The notes under the pieces: generated by a model
The model's database searches: none
The model's input: only the letters and a program-made list of their open reading frames with translations
What the model was told of the DNA's origin: nothing
Assembly: GCA_016875255.1 (NCBI GenBank)
Contig: VGRU01000099.1
Coordinates: forward strand, 1-11,914
Direction of reading: 5' to 3'
From: Deltaproteobacteria bacterium
Lineage (GTDB): Bacteria > Desulfobacterota > BSN033 > UBA1163
Length of the DNA: 11,914 nucleotides
Made by a program: the position numbers and the translations under genes
Part shown: piece by piece, positions 1 to 7,087 of the stretch
Position numbering within the stretch: position 1 is the first letter of the stretch
How the letters are laid out: each line of letters starts with the position of its first letter

Positions 1-1668
1 ACTGGTGTTCAGGTGGGGATCAAAGCGCCCAGAGGGTCAAAGATCACCTGTAAGAGTTGGCAGACCGAAGCCGCCATGAGGATGCTGATGAACAACCTCG
101 ACCCGGAGGTGGCGGAGAAACCGGCAGAACTTATTGTCTATGGGGGCTCGGGAAAAGCGGCGCGGAACTGGGAGGCATACCATCTTCTGGTTAAATGCCT
201 GACGAATTTAGAAAATGATGAGACGCTGCTCGTCCAATCGGGAAAGCCTGTTGGCATCTTCAAGACACATTCGGATGCGCCGAGGGTCCTGATCTCCAAT
301 TCGATGCTTGTCCCTAACTGGGCGAACTGGGAGAAGTTCAGGGAGTTAGAGGAACTCGGGCTGACGATGTACGGACAGATGACCGCAGGAAGCTGGATCT
401 ATATCGGCACGCAGGGGATTCTTCAAGGGACTTATGAGACGTTTGCCTCTGCCGGAAAGAAACATTTTGGAGGATCCCTCAAGGGAAGGCTGGTCCTTTC
501 CGGGGGCCTGGGCGGAATGGGAGGAGCCCAGCCCCTTGCCGCTACGATGAATGACGGGGTTTTCCTGGGTGTGGAAGTTGACCCCGATAGAATCAAACGG
601 CGTCTCGAAACAGGATACCTCGATGTGATGGCGGATCATCTGGAAGATGCGCTCATCCTGGCTCTCGGTGCGAAAGAGAAGGGAATTCCAAAATCCATCG
701 GTTTATTGGGAAATGCCGCGGAAATTCTTCCTGAGATCGTAAAAAGGGGGATTGTTCCGGACCTCGTTACTGACCAGACCTCAGCCCACGATGCCTTAAA
801 TGGATATGTACCAGCAGGACTTAGCCTCGATGAAGCGATTGAGCTTCGAAGGAAGGATTCGAAAGAATATATCCGCCGGGCAATGGAGTCGATGGCTGTT
901 CATGTCCGGGCGATGCTGGAATTTCAGAAGATGGGATCGATCGTCTTCGACTACGGCAATAACATCCGGGCGCAGGCCTTTCAGGCTGGTGTAAAAGATG
1001 CCTTCAGCTATCCCGGATTTGTCCCTGCCTTTATCCGGCCTCTCTTCTGCGAAGGGAAGGGTCCGTTCCGGTGGGCTGCCCTTTCAGGCGATCCTGAAGA
1101 TATCTATAAAACCGATGAAGCCATTTTGAAGGAGTTTCCGGATGATCTTTCTTTAGCGAGATGGATGCATCTGGCCAGGGAGAAAGTAAAATTTCAGGGG
1201 CTTCCGGCAAGGATCTGCTGGCTGGGTTATGGCCAGAGGGCGCGCATCGGAAAGGTGTTTAATGATATGGTCGCCAGAGGGGAATTGAAGGCGCCCATTG
1301 TGATCGGAAGGGATCATCTCGACAGCGGTTCAGTCGCTTCCCCCTATCGCGAAACAGAGGGGATGAAAGATGGGAGCGATGCCATAGCGGACTGGCCCAT
1401 TCTGAATGCCCTCCTCAACGTTGCAGCAGGAGCGACCTGGGTCTCGGTCCATCATGGAGGGGGAGTAGGGATCGGCTATTCGATCCATGCGGGCATGGTG
1501 GTTGTAGTCGATGGGACAAAGGATGCGGCAAGAAGGCTGGAAAGAGTATTAACGACCGATCCCGGCACGGGGGTAATGCGCCATACGGACGCCGGATATG
1601 AAGAGGCAGTTGAGACCGCCAAAGGAAAAGGGATCAAAATCCCAGGTGTGACGATATTCGAGAAATAA
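1..1668 (+). CDS. hutU: Urocanate hydratase (urocanase), 5' end outside window
   Basis: Second step of histidine degradation: adds water to urocanate to give 4-imidazolone-5-propanoate, using tightly bound NAD+ as electrophile; cytosolic. The frame is open from base 1 and keeps family similarity over its whole length, so the true start lies a few codons upstream; the GTG at 13 is only the first start-like codon in view. Family landmarks (numbered from base 13): [11 protein letters not shown] and [11 protein letters not shown] near the N-terminus, [20 protein letters not shown], the glycine-rich [11 protein letters not shown], and the urocanase signature [16 protein letters not shown], whose cysteine (residue 402, bases 1216-1218) matches the known active-site-region Cys (Cys410 in Pseudomonas putida). 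[13 protein letters not shown] follows. At least 551 residues, against about 550-560 for the family. The stop is followed by the DUF559 repeat unit and then hutH on the same strand, so hutU and hutH were probably once directly adjacent. Confidence 0.97.
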   Translation, partial: TGVQVGIKAPRGSKITCKSWQTEAAMRMLMNNLDPEVAEKPAELIVYGGSGKAARNWEAYHLLVKCLTNLENDETLLVQSGKPVGIFKTHSDAPRVLISNSMLVPNWANWEKFRELEELGLTMYGQMTAGSWIYIGTQGILQGTYETFASAGKKHFGGSLKGRLVLSGGLGGMGGAQPLAATMNDGVFLGVEVDPDRIKRRLETGYLDVMADHLEDALILALGAKEKGIPKSIGLLGNAAEILPEIVKRGIVPDLVTDQTSAHDALNGYVPAGLSLDEAIELRRKDSKEYIRRAMESMAVHVRAMLEFQKMGSIVFDYGNNIRAQAFQAGVKDAFSYPGFVPAFIRPLFCEGKGPFRWAALSGDPEDIYKTDEAILKEFPDDLSLARWMHLAREKVKFQGLPARICWLGYGQRARIGKVFNDMVARGELKAPIVIGRDHLDSGSVASPYRETEGMKDGSDAIADWPILNALLNVAAGATWVSVHHGGGVGIGYSIHAGMVVVVDGTKDAARRLERVLTTDPGTGVMRHTDAGYEEAVETAKGKGIKIPGVTIFEK

Positions 1669-1706
1669 ACCACCAAAATATTTTTTTCCCTTTCGATCAA
1701 TTTATC

Positions 1707-1744
1707 ACCTTCCCCCCTTTGTGGGGGAAGGTTGGGATGGGGGG
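1707..1744 (+). repeat. Left inverted hairpin repeat of DUF559 unit
   Basis: A C-rich/G-rich repeat of 38 nt. Its first 26 nt form a perfect hairpin: ACCTTCCCCC (1707-1716), a 6-nt loop, and GGGGGAAGGT (1723-1732). A G-rich tail follows to 1744. The reverse complement of 2081-2117 has the same architecture and closely similar sequence, so the two copies face each other around the DUF559 gene. The G-rich tail immediately precedes the ATG at 1745 and probably serves as its ribosome-binding region. Confidence 0.85.
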
Positions 1745-2128
1745 ATGGACAGAATTAGACCAAGGCAGTTAAGAAAGAATATGACAGATGCTGAACGTTT
1801 ATTATGGAGACATTTACGACTTCGTCAGATTTCTGGATATAAGTTTCGGAGACAACAACCTATTGGAAGATATATTGTTGATTTTGTCTGTTTTGAGAAA
1901 AAATTGATCATTGAAGTTAATGGAGGACAACATGCTGATCAATTGGCATATGACGCAAAGCGAAGTGCATGGTTGGAGAAAGAGGGGTTTCATATTCTGA
2001 GATTCTGGGATAATCAGGTTTTAAATGAAACGGATGGAGTTAAAGAGATAATCAATGATGCATTGGGCAGTCCATCTTGTCCCCCCCACCTTAATCCTCC
2101 CCCACAAGAGGGGAGGTCGAATAAATGA
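1745..2128 (+). CDS. DUF559 family protein (Vsr/PD-(D/E)XK-like nuclease fold)
   Basis: A 127-residue protein matching the DUF559 pattern: an N-terminal RQLRKNMTDAERLLWRHLR helix block, GYKFRRQQPIGRYIVDFVC (D46), KKLIIEVNGGQH (E57, N59, H63) and GFHILRFWDNQV. The family is related to Vsr-type and restriction-endonuclease-like folds; its biological role is not established. Most relatives I recall read EVDGGQH, so N59 replaces a usual aspartate. The start is put at ATG 1745 because an in-frame GTG at 1721 lies within the repeat hairpin and upstream residues are not family-like. The last 16 or so residues (PPHLNPPPQEGR and following) are encoded by the right-hand repeat and look like read-through, not conserved protein. 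The gene is visibly more AT-rich than hutU and hutH, which suggests it arrived separately. It has no evident part in histidine metabolism. Confidence 0.85.
   Translation: MDRIRPRQLRKNMTDAERLLWRHLRLRQISGYKFRRQQPIGRYIVDFVCFEKKLIIEVNGGQHADQLAYDAKRSAWLEKEGFHILRFWDNQVLNETDGVKEIINDALGSPSCPPHLNPPPQEGRSNK
2081..2117 (-). repeat. Right inverted hairpin repeat of DUF559 unit
   Basis: Inverted counterpart of 1707-1744. It holds a 7-bp hairpin, CCTCCCC (2096-2102) with GGGGAGG (2110-2116), and a C-rich arm at 2081-2090. It overlaps the 3' end of the DUF559 coding region, giving that protein a proline-rich tail. Together with the left copy it delimits a unit of about 410 bp between hutU and hutH. No target-site duplication is obvious by eye. 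Confidence 0.85.
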
Positions 2129-2152
2129 GTACCAAAAATTAGCGGTGATTTT

Positions 2153-3682
2153 ATGACCACAGTCATTCTTAATGGCAAACATCTCACGTTAGAACAGGTT
2201 TGGGAAGTCGCTGAAGGAAGGGTCAGGGTGAAGATTTCCCCTTCCGTCAACAAGAAGATGAGGCGCTCAAGGGATTTCGTGGAGAAGGCTCTTGAGCAGG
2301 GGGAGAAGATTTATGGAGTGACTACAGGGTTTGGCCTGCTCTCCGATCAGGTGATCGATCACTCACAGATCGAAGCCCTTCAGAGAAACCTCATCCGGAG
2401 CCATTGTGTGGGGGTAGGCCCTTATTTCGACGAGAAGACGACACGGGCGATCATGCTGCTGAGAGCCAATGTCCTCGCCATGGGCTATTCCGGGACTCGG
2501 ATGGAAGTCCTGGAGACGCTCTTGGAGATGATCAACCAAAGAGTCCATCCTCTTATTCCGGAACAGGGTTCAGTGGGAGCCAGTGGAGATCTGGCGCCGC
2601 TGGCTCATCTCGCATCGGTCCTGATGGGCGAGGGAGAGGCCTTTTTCCATGGGAAGAGGATGTCGGGGAAGAAGGCAATGGAGAAGGCCGGCATTCCCAT
2701 CCTCACCCTGAAAGCCAAAGAGGGTCTTTCAATGATCAATGGCACTCAGGTGATGACGGCCGTGGGAATTCTCTCCCTTCTCAGGACAGAGCAGCTCTGC
2801 AAGCTGGCTGATATCGTGGGGGCATGCACATTAGATGCATTGAAGGGAACGCTCTCGGCTTTTGATCCTGATATTCAGAAAGTCCGTCCTTTTCCGGGAC
2901 ACCTTGCCGTTTCAAAAAATTTTCAGAAGTTATGCAGGAAGAGTGAGATTGAAGAATCTCATAAATTTTGTTCCAGGATCCAGGATGCCTATTCGGTTCG
3001 GTGCATTCCGCAAGTTCACGGCGCGGTGAGAGATGGTCTCTCTTTTGTCCGCAAGATCCTCGACATTGAAGTGAACTCTGCCACGGATAATCCCCTCATC
3101 TTTGCCGATCAGGGAAAGATCCTCAATTGCGGAAATTTTCATGGAGAGCCTGTTGCCTTTGCCATGGACCTCCTTGGAATTGTTGTCTCTGAGCTGGGAA
3201 GCATCTCGGAGAGGAGGATTGAGAAACTGATCAATCCGGCGCTGTCCGGATTGCCCGCCTTTCTCACCGCCGAAGGCGGACTTCATTCGGGGCTGATGAT
3301 GGTTCAGGTGAGCGCGGCGGCCCTGGCCTCTGAAAATAAAGTTCTTGCCCATCCGGCCAGCGTTGACTCCATCCCCACCTCCGCGGACAAGGAGGATCAT
3401 GTCTCCATGGGAACGATTGCCGCAAGAAAGGGGAGGGATATCGTGAGGAATGTGGAACATATCCTGGCCATGGAACTTTTATGCGCCACACAGGGCCTGG
3501 AATTTCTGCTTCCCCTGAGGCCTGGGATCGGGGTCCAGGAAGCCTGTTGCGTTGTCCGGGAGAAAGTTCCCGTCATCAAAGGGGATCGAAGGTTCAGCAC
3601 GGATATCAAAAAGATTCAGCACCTGATCGAATCCGGCAAATTGTTGAGAAGGGTTGAAAAGGTTGTCGGGAATTTGAATTAG
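2153..3682 (+). CDS. hutH: Histidine ammonia-lyase (histidase)
   Basis: First step of histidine degradation: non-oxidative deamination of L-histidine to trans-urocanate and ammonia; cytosolic, tetrameric in known examples. The protein has 509 residues, the usual family length. The MIO prosthetic group forms by self-cyclisation of A143-S144-G145 inside [14 protein letters not shown]. Other active-site positions known from Pseudomonas putida HAL are present: Y54 (YGVTTGFG), H84 (RSHCVGVG), N196 (MINGTQ), and Q277/Y280/R283 in [14 protein letters not shown] and the C-terminal [11 protein letters not shown] region are also family-typical. The ATG at 2153 gives the canonical N-terminus; the only Shine-Dalgarno-like sequence is a weak GGTG about 7 nt upstream. 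It follows the DUF559 stop by 24 bp. Its stop overlaps the converging large permease gene by 4 bp. No disabling change is visible. Confidence 0.98.
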   Translation: MTTVILNGKHLTLEQVWEVAEGRVRVKISPSVNKKMRRSRDFVEKALEQGEKIYGVTTGFGLLSDQVIDHSQIEALQRNLIRSHCVGVGPYFDEKTTRAIMLLRANVLAMGYSGTRMEVLETLLEMINQRVHPLIPEQGSVGASGDLAPLAHLASVLMGEGEAFFHGKRMSGKKAMEKAGIPILTLKAKEGLSMINGTQVMTAVGILSLLRTEQLCKLADIVGACTLDALKGTLSAFDPDIQKVRPFPGHLAVSKNFQKLCRKSEIEESHKFCSRIQDAYSVRCIPQVHGAVRDGLSFVRKILDIEVNSATDNPLIFADQGKILNCGNFHGEPVAFAMDLLGIVVSELGSISERRIEKLINPALSGLPAFLTAEGGLHSGLMMVQVSAAALASENKVLAHPASVDSIPTSADKEDHVSMGTIAARKGRDIVRNVEHILAMELLCATQGLEFLLPLRPGIGVQEACCVVREKVPVIKGDRRFSTDIKKIQHLIESGKLLRRVEKVVGNLN

Positions 3683-4995
3683 CCGAAGAGCAGGCCCGGA
3701 AGCCAGGTGGCAATCTTTGGAAAGAAGAAAACGAGCCCCAATCCGATCATCTGGAGTATCATAAAGTCCATCATTCCCCTGTAGATATCCCTCAGCTCCC
3801 ATCCCGGAGCCACGGCTTTGAGATAGTAGGCAGCCATCGCCACGGGCGGAGAGAGAAAGGCGGTCTGCAAATTGACGGCAACCAGCGTTGTAAACCAGAG
3901 GAGATCCATCTTCAGTTCCTGGACCACCGGAAGGAAGATCGGGAGAAAGATGAAGACAATGGCTGGCCATTCGAGGGGCCATCCAAGAATGAAGATGATC
4001 AGCATGACCAAAGCGATCAGTCCCAGAGGATGAATCTCAAGGCCCAGCAGGGATTTGGCGATCATGGTGCTCGTCCCCAGCCGTGTGAAGACCGCGCCAT
4101 AAATATTGGAAGCCATGCCGAGAAAGAGGATCATGCTCGAGGTCTGGAGCGTCTTATAAACAGACTCTTTGAGGGTTGACCAGGTGAGCCGGCGGTAGAG
4201 CAGGGTCAGGATGATAGAGCCGGTGGAGGCCATTGCCGCCGCCTCTGTCGGGGTCGCCAGTCCCATGATGATACTGCCCAGAGCGGCAAAGATGATGAAT
4301 CCCATCGGGAGGATCCCTGATAAGAATTCGGTTAAGATCTTTCGGGTTGAGGTGAGCCGCTCCTCCGGAGGAAGGGGGGGGCCGAGCTCCGGTTTGAGAT
4401 GGCTTTTAATCATCGTGTAACCGATATAGAGGCTGGCGAGGAGGATTCCCGGGAGGATAGCTGCACCAAAGAGTTTAACAACAGAAACACCTGCTATGGG
4501 TCCCATGACGACAAGCATGACGCTGGGAGGGATCAGGATGCCAAGCGTGCCACCTGCAGTGATGGTGCCTGCGGAAAGCCTCACATCATATTTGCTCTTC
4601 ATCATGGCTGGAGCCGCCATGATCCCGATGACCGTGACCGATGCGCCGATAATTCCGGTTGCCGTGGCAAAGATCGTGGCGGTCAGAAGAACGCCAAGAT
4701 AGAGAGAGCCTCTCACCCCGCCAAGCATGTGCTGGAAAGAGGTGAAGAGACGCTCCATCAGCCCGGCCTTTTCGAGGAGGTGCCCCATAAAAATGAACAG
4801 GGGCACCGCGGCCAGGGTCTCCTCTTTCATCACACCAAGGGTTTGATAGACCATCAAAGGAAAGACCGTATCGCCAAAACCGATATAGCCAAATACGGTC
4901 GAGAGAATGATCAGGGTAAAGGCGATCGGGAATCCAGCAAAGATTCCGGTTAAGAGCGCGGCTAAGAGGATCAGGCCGAGATACTCGGAACTCAT
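3679..4995 (-). CDS. dctM: TRAP transporter large permease (DctM family)
   Basis: The ion-coupled translocation subunit of a tripartite ATP-independent periplasmic transporter, in the inner membrane. The 438-residue protein is almost wholly hydrophobic, consistent with about 12 membrane segments. DctM-family features include the early [23 protein letters not shown], the [22 protein letters not shown] loop region, and [18 protein letters not shown] choose the ATG at 4995 because it overlaps the small permease stop in an ATGA arrangement, a common sign of translational coupling, with a GGGAG ribosome-binding site just upstream; a GTG at 5001 would add two residues. It is the last gene of the TRAP operon. 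Its stop overlaps the hutH stop by 4 bp, so there is no room for an intergenic terminator. Substrate cannot be told from this subunit. Confidence 0.95.
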   Translation of the reverse strand: MSSEYLGLILLAALLTGIFAGFPIAFTLIILSTVFGYIGFGDTVFPLMVYQTLGVMKEETLAAVPLFIFMGHLLEKAGLMERLFTSFQHMLGGVRGSLYLGVLLTATIFATATGIIGASVTVIGIMAAPAMMKSKYDVRLSAGTITAGGTLGILIPPSVMLVVMGPIAGVSVVKLFGAAILPGILLASLYIGYTMIKSHLKPELGPPLPPEERLTSTRKILTEFLSGILPMGFIIFAALGSIIMGLATPTEAAAMASTGSIILTLLYRRLTWSTLKESVYKTLQTSSMILFLGMASNIYGAVFTRLGTSTMIAKSLLGLEIHPLGLIALVMLIIFILGWPLEWPAIVFIFLPIFLPVVQELKMDLLWFTTLVAVNLQTAFLSPPVAMAAYYLKAVAPGWELRDIYRGMMDFMILQMIGLGLVFFFPKIATWLPGLLFG

Positions 4996-5519
4996 ATCCA
5001 CTCTCCCTTCAGAACGGCATGTAAACTCTTTAGAAACTCCGAGATACCCTGAACCATCAGGAGAAGGGCGGTCAGTGGAATAATGGTCTTAAAGGGGTAG
5101 AGAGGAGGTCTCCAGGGGCTGAGATCGGATTTCTCCAGAATCATCCAGGAATGAATCGTCACCTCCAGGCCGGAAATGAAGAAGAAGATCATTCCCGGGA
5201 AGAAGAGGAAGAAGTAGGAGATGACATTGACCCAGCCCTGCCGTCGCGGGGACCAGCGGTCATAAAGCATGTCGGTTCGGATATGTCCATTTTTTTTCAG
5301 GGTATAAGCCGCCCCTAACATGAAGAGGCTTCCATAAAGCATGTAGGCCACGTCATAGGCCCAGACCGTGGGAGAATTGAAACCATAGCGGGCAATGACC
5401 TCATAGGTCAAGCCGAAGATGAGGGGGATGATCAGCCAGCCGACGATTTTGCCCGACCACTCACCGATCGTGTCAATGATCCGGATGGTCGCCTGAATGC
5501 CCTTCGGGAATTGATTCAT
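4992..5519 (-). CDS. dctQ: TRAP transporter small permease (DctQ family)
   Basis: The small membrane subunit of the TRAP transporter, which partners the large permease in the inner membrane. It has 175 residues and four predicted hydrophobic segments (roughly residues 25-45, 55-75, 95-115 and 140-160). The conserved middle block reads WAYDVAYMLYGSLFMLGAAYTLKKNGHIRTDMLYDRW, typical of the DctQ cytoplasmic-face region, split here as WAYDVAYMLYG then AAYTLKKNGHIRTD. The ATG at 5519 gives a normal N-terminus, but no strong Shine-Dalgarno is seen before it. It lies 98 bp downstream of the binding-protein gene, separated by a hairpin (5562-5584), and overlaps the large permease gene by 4 bp. Confidence 0.94.
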   Translation of the reverse strand: MNQFPKGIQATIRIIDTIGEWSGKIVGWLIIPLIFGLTYEVIARYGFNSPTVWAYDVAYMLYGSLFMLGAAYTLKKNGHIRTDMLYDRWSPRRQGWVNVISYFFLFFPGMIFFFISGLEVTIHSWMILEKSDLSPWRPPLYPFKTIIPLTALLLMVQGISEFLKSLHAVLKGEWI

Positions 5520-5561
5520 GTTGTATTTTTGCCCGTGTCAAAGGTAGAGAAAAAGAGAGTA

Positions 5562-5584
5562 GGGAACGGTTGAAAACCGTTCCC
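5562..5584 (-). terminator. Hairpin between binding-protein and small-permease genes
   Basis: A perfect 10-bp stem (GGGAACGGTT paired with AACCGTTCCC) with a 3-nt loop. Read on the minus strand it is followed by a pyrimidine-rich stretch (CTCTCTTTTTCTCT). This could act as a leaky terminator, or as a 3' stabiliser that keeps the binding-protein mRNA more abundant than the permease mRNA, as is known in many binding-protein operons. Function here is inferred. Confidence 0.65.
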
Positions 5585-5617
5585 CAGGGTGAGATCTATT
5601 CAACTGCAAATCCGGCC

Positions 5618-6748
5618 TTAAGGTTTAATCACTTTGTATGGGTTAACACCCTTCCAGTAATGGTCAGCGATCATATCATAGGGAGGGTGGCTCACCTGCC
5701 GGAAAGGAACCATCCGATTCGCCCAGGCTTTCTGGGAAGCCAGAACTTTACCAAAGAAAGGACTCTCTTTGGATTTACGTTCCGCCAGTCGATCCCAGGC
5801 TTTGAGCATCTCCATGATCATCTCCTTGGAGGTTTCAACCACACTTACTCCATGTTTCGAGACCATGGTTTCGAGATCTTTAACATTCTGATCCATATGT
5901 TTCAGAGAAAAATGGAGGGTTTCTGCGATACAGGCCGCCCTGACGATTGCTTTGAGGTCAGGAGGAAGCTCATCCCACTTTTTACGATTGATAAAGATTT
6001 CCATATTCCCGGTGGGCTGATGAATGCTCGGCATATGGAAGAATTTGCGAACATTGTGAAGCCCGATGGACATATCTGCGCTCGGAGAATGGAACTCAGC
6101 CGCATCAATGACTCCTCTCTCAAGAGAAGGAACGATTTCACCGCCCGGCAGAATGACAACGGACATTCCCATCTCTTTGAACAACTCAGCCGCCATTCCA
6201 GCTGTTCTGAATTTAACTCCTTTGAATTCCGCTGTTGATTTGATCGGTTTTCTGAACCAGCCTAACGGCTCCGGGGGATCGATAGAACTTGGGAAAGCCA
6301 CCACATCGAATTTCAATTCTTTCTGCAGGAGATCGTTATAGAGCTCTATCCCGCCACCGATATAGAGCCAGCTCATGTAATCGTCATTCCCCATACCGAA
6401 GGGACCGCCCCCGGGAGAACCAAAAAGGGCGACGGCAGGATGTTTCCCACCCCAGAATCCAGCCCACCCATGGCCTGCATCGATGACACCTTTATGAACG
6501 GCATCAAGGACTTCAAAGGCGGGCACAATGGCACCGGCAGGAAGAAGTTCGATCTTTAATCTGCCGCCTGCCATTTCTTCAAGTCTGGCCACCAGGTCTT
6601 TGGGATTCACATATTCATAAGCCCCGGCCGAAAATGCGCTTTGCATCTTCCAGGTGTAAACCTTTGTCTGTGCGCTAACTGAACCTGAAATGATTAACAA
6701 CGAAATCCAGACGACCGCAAGAATGACAACACACTTTTTCATCTTCAT
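5618..6748 (-). CDS. dctP: TRAP transporter solute-binding protein (DctP/TakP-like)
   Basis: A periplasmic binding protein that captures the substrate for the TRAP permeases. The 376-residue protein has a signal peptide (KMKKC basic start, hydrophobic core to about residue 22, likely cleavage after VSA at about residue 26). Family features: AGAIVPAFEVLDAVHKGVIDAGH, YIGGGIELYN, GWFRKPIKSTAEFKGVKFRT with R181 as the expected carboxylate-binding arginine, and ILPGGEIVPSLERGVIDAAEF (E218, F219). This pattern resembles the TakP/mannitol-chloroaromatic branch; Rhodobacter sphaeroides TakP binds 2-oxoacids, with Arg169 as the equivalent. TakP has Trp where F219 sits here, so specificity may differ. 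The ATG at 6748 has a very strong AAAGGAGGTG ribosome-binding site, the best in the window. It leads the TRAP operon, behind its own promoter (6780-6808). Its placement among hut genes suggests a histidine-pathway carboxylate such as urocanate or an imidazole acid; this is inference. Confidence 0.93.
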   Translation of the reverse strand: MKMKKCVVILAVVWISLLIISGSVSAQTKVYTWKMQSAFSAGAYEYVNPKDLVARLEEMAGGRLKIELLPAGAIVPAFEVLDAVHKGVIDAGHGWAGFWGGKHPAVALFGSPGGGPFGMGNDDYMSWLYIGGGIELYNDLLQKELKFDVVAFPSSIDPPEPLGWFRKPIKSTAEFKGVKFRTAGMAAELFKEMGMSVVILPGGEIVPSLERGVIDAAEFHSPSADMSIGLHNVRKFFHMPSIHQPTGNMEIFINRKKWDELPPDLKAIVRAACIAETLHFSLKHMDQNVKDLETMVSKHGVSVVETSKEMIMEMLKAWDRLAERKSKESPFFGKVLASQKAWANRMVPFRQVSHPPYDMIADHYWKGVNPYKVIKP

Positions 6749-6779
6749 TCAGGCACCTCCTTTAATAAAATTTGCAAAA

Positions 6780-6808
6780 AATTTAATATGTTCCAGCATG
6801 TTTGTCAA
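6780..6808 (-). promoter_or_regulatory. Sigma70-like promoter of TRAP operon
   Basis: On the minus strand TTGACA (6808-6803) is followed after 17 bp by TAAATT (6785-6780), a perfect -35 with a near-consensus -10. The start of transcription would fall near 6773, leaving a 5' leader of about 25 nt that contains the strong ribosome-binding site of the binding-protein gene. Confidence 0.7.
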
Positions 6809-6833
6809 ATGATTTATCTACGCCACAATCTCC

Positions 6834-6861
6834 TTGACATAATCGGTTGATTCATTAAAAT
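6834..6861 (+). promoter_or_regulatory. Sigma70-like promoter of hisC-hutI-ftcD-fchA operon
   Basis: TTGACA (6834-6839), 16-bp spacing, TAAAAT (6856-6861). Transcription would begin near 6868, giving a leader of about 220 nt before the hisC-like gene, most of it occupied by the inverted repeat at 6895-7000. Its -35 box lies 25 bp from the -35 box of the divergent TRAP promoter, so one regulator bound between them could control both. Confidence 0.7.
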
Positions 6862-6894
6862 GAGCACATCGCACAGAAAAAAGTCTAACGGTCA

Positions 6895-7000
6895 GGGTAA
6901 CGAGGCCCGTATCTTTAGTAGAAGGTTACGGCTATCGTATGTAAATGCTTTTAAACGTAACCATAACCGATAACCGAAACGGGCTTCGTAGCCGTAACCC
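6895..7000 (+). repeat. Long imperfect inverted repeat in operon leader
   Basis: The left arm GGGTAACGAGGCCCGT (6895-6910) faces ACGGGCTTCGTAGCCGTAACCC (6979-7000), with mismatches and a 6-nt size difference. An inner pair of arms (GGTTACGG near 6924; CCATAACC near 6961) is also complementary. The right half is built of repeated TAACC-like words (GTAACC, ATAACC, GATAACC). It may be a degenerate mobile repeat, or a leader RNA structure about 30 nt after the predicted transcription start. It matches no riboswitch I recognise. Confidence 0.6.
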
Positions 7001-7072
7001 TTACCCAAAGAACACTATCATCCTTCGAGGGTGACGCTCCACCGTAAAAAATTGTCCGTTATTAATTCAAAG

Positions 7073-7078
7073 AAAGGA
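7073..7078 (+). promoter_or_regulatory. Ribosome-binding site deciding hisC-like start
   Basis: AAAGGA lies 9 nt before TTG 7088. The longer alternative, GTG 7031, has no Shine-Dalgarno and would add 19 residues without family likeness, so TTG 7088 is preferred. Confidence 0.6.
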
Positions 7079-7087
7079 CATCAAACG

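Larger units (their letters stand above)
1707..2117 (+). mobile_element. Putative REPIN-like unit carrying DUF559 gene
   Basis: The DUF559 gene and its two facing hairpin repeats form a compact AT-rich unit inside an otherwise typical hutU-hutH pair. Two hairpin repeats in opposite orientation resemble a REPIN (paired REP sequences), with a nuclease-like gene in place of a RAYT transposase. Mobility is inferred from structure, composition and the presence of a third related repeat at 10464-10542; nothing in the window proves movement. Confidence 0.5.
6749..7087. other. Divergent intergenic region (339 bp)
   Basis: No coding capacity is evident. It holds the two divergent promoters, the short TRAP leader, and on the plus side a long imperfect inverted repeat. 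The stretch 7001-7072 shows nothing recognisable except an in-frame GTG at 7031, which lacks a ribosome-binding site. No regulator gene (for example HutC) is present in the window. Confidence 0.8.

Noticed and set aside
13..15. GTG at 13 as the real hutU start
   Set aside because: The frame is open to base 1 and the urocanase N-terminus normally has several more residues before this point.
1669..1706. Rho-independent terminator after hutU at the T-run near 1681
   Set aside because: No stem precedes the T-run; the nearest hairpin belongs to the DUF559 repeat and lies after it.
2930..3460. 176-codon minus-strand open frame inside hutH
   Set aside because: Lies wholly within a canonical histidase and has no recognisable domain.
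4399..4953. 184-codon plus-strand open frame opposite the large permease gene
   Set aside because: Low-complexity, charged translation with no family likeness; it is the reverse shadow of a clear DctM gene.
5570..6238. 222-codon plus-strand open frame opposite the binding-protein gene
   Set aside because: The opposite strand encodes a complete DctP-type protein with signal peptide and strong ribosome-binding site; this frame has neither support.
7001..7072. Histidine-sensing leader peptide or known riboswitch before the hisC-like gene
   Set aside because: No short frame with a run of histidine codons and no recognised riboswitch core; only the inverted repeat upstream is visible.
7031..7087. 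N-terminal extension of the hisC-like gene from GTG 7031
   Set aside because: No Shine-Dalgarno before it and the extra residues are unlike the family; TTG 7088 has AAAGGA at 9 nt.
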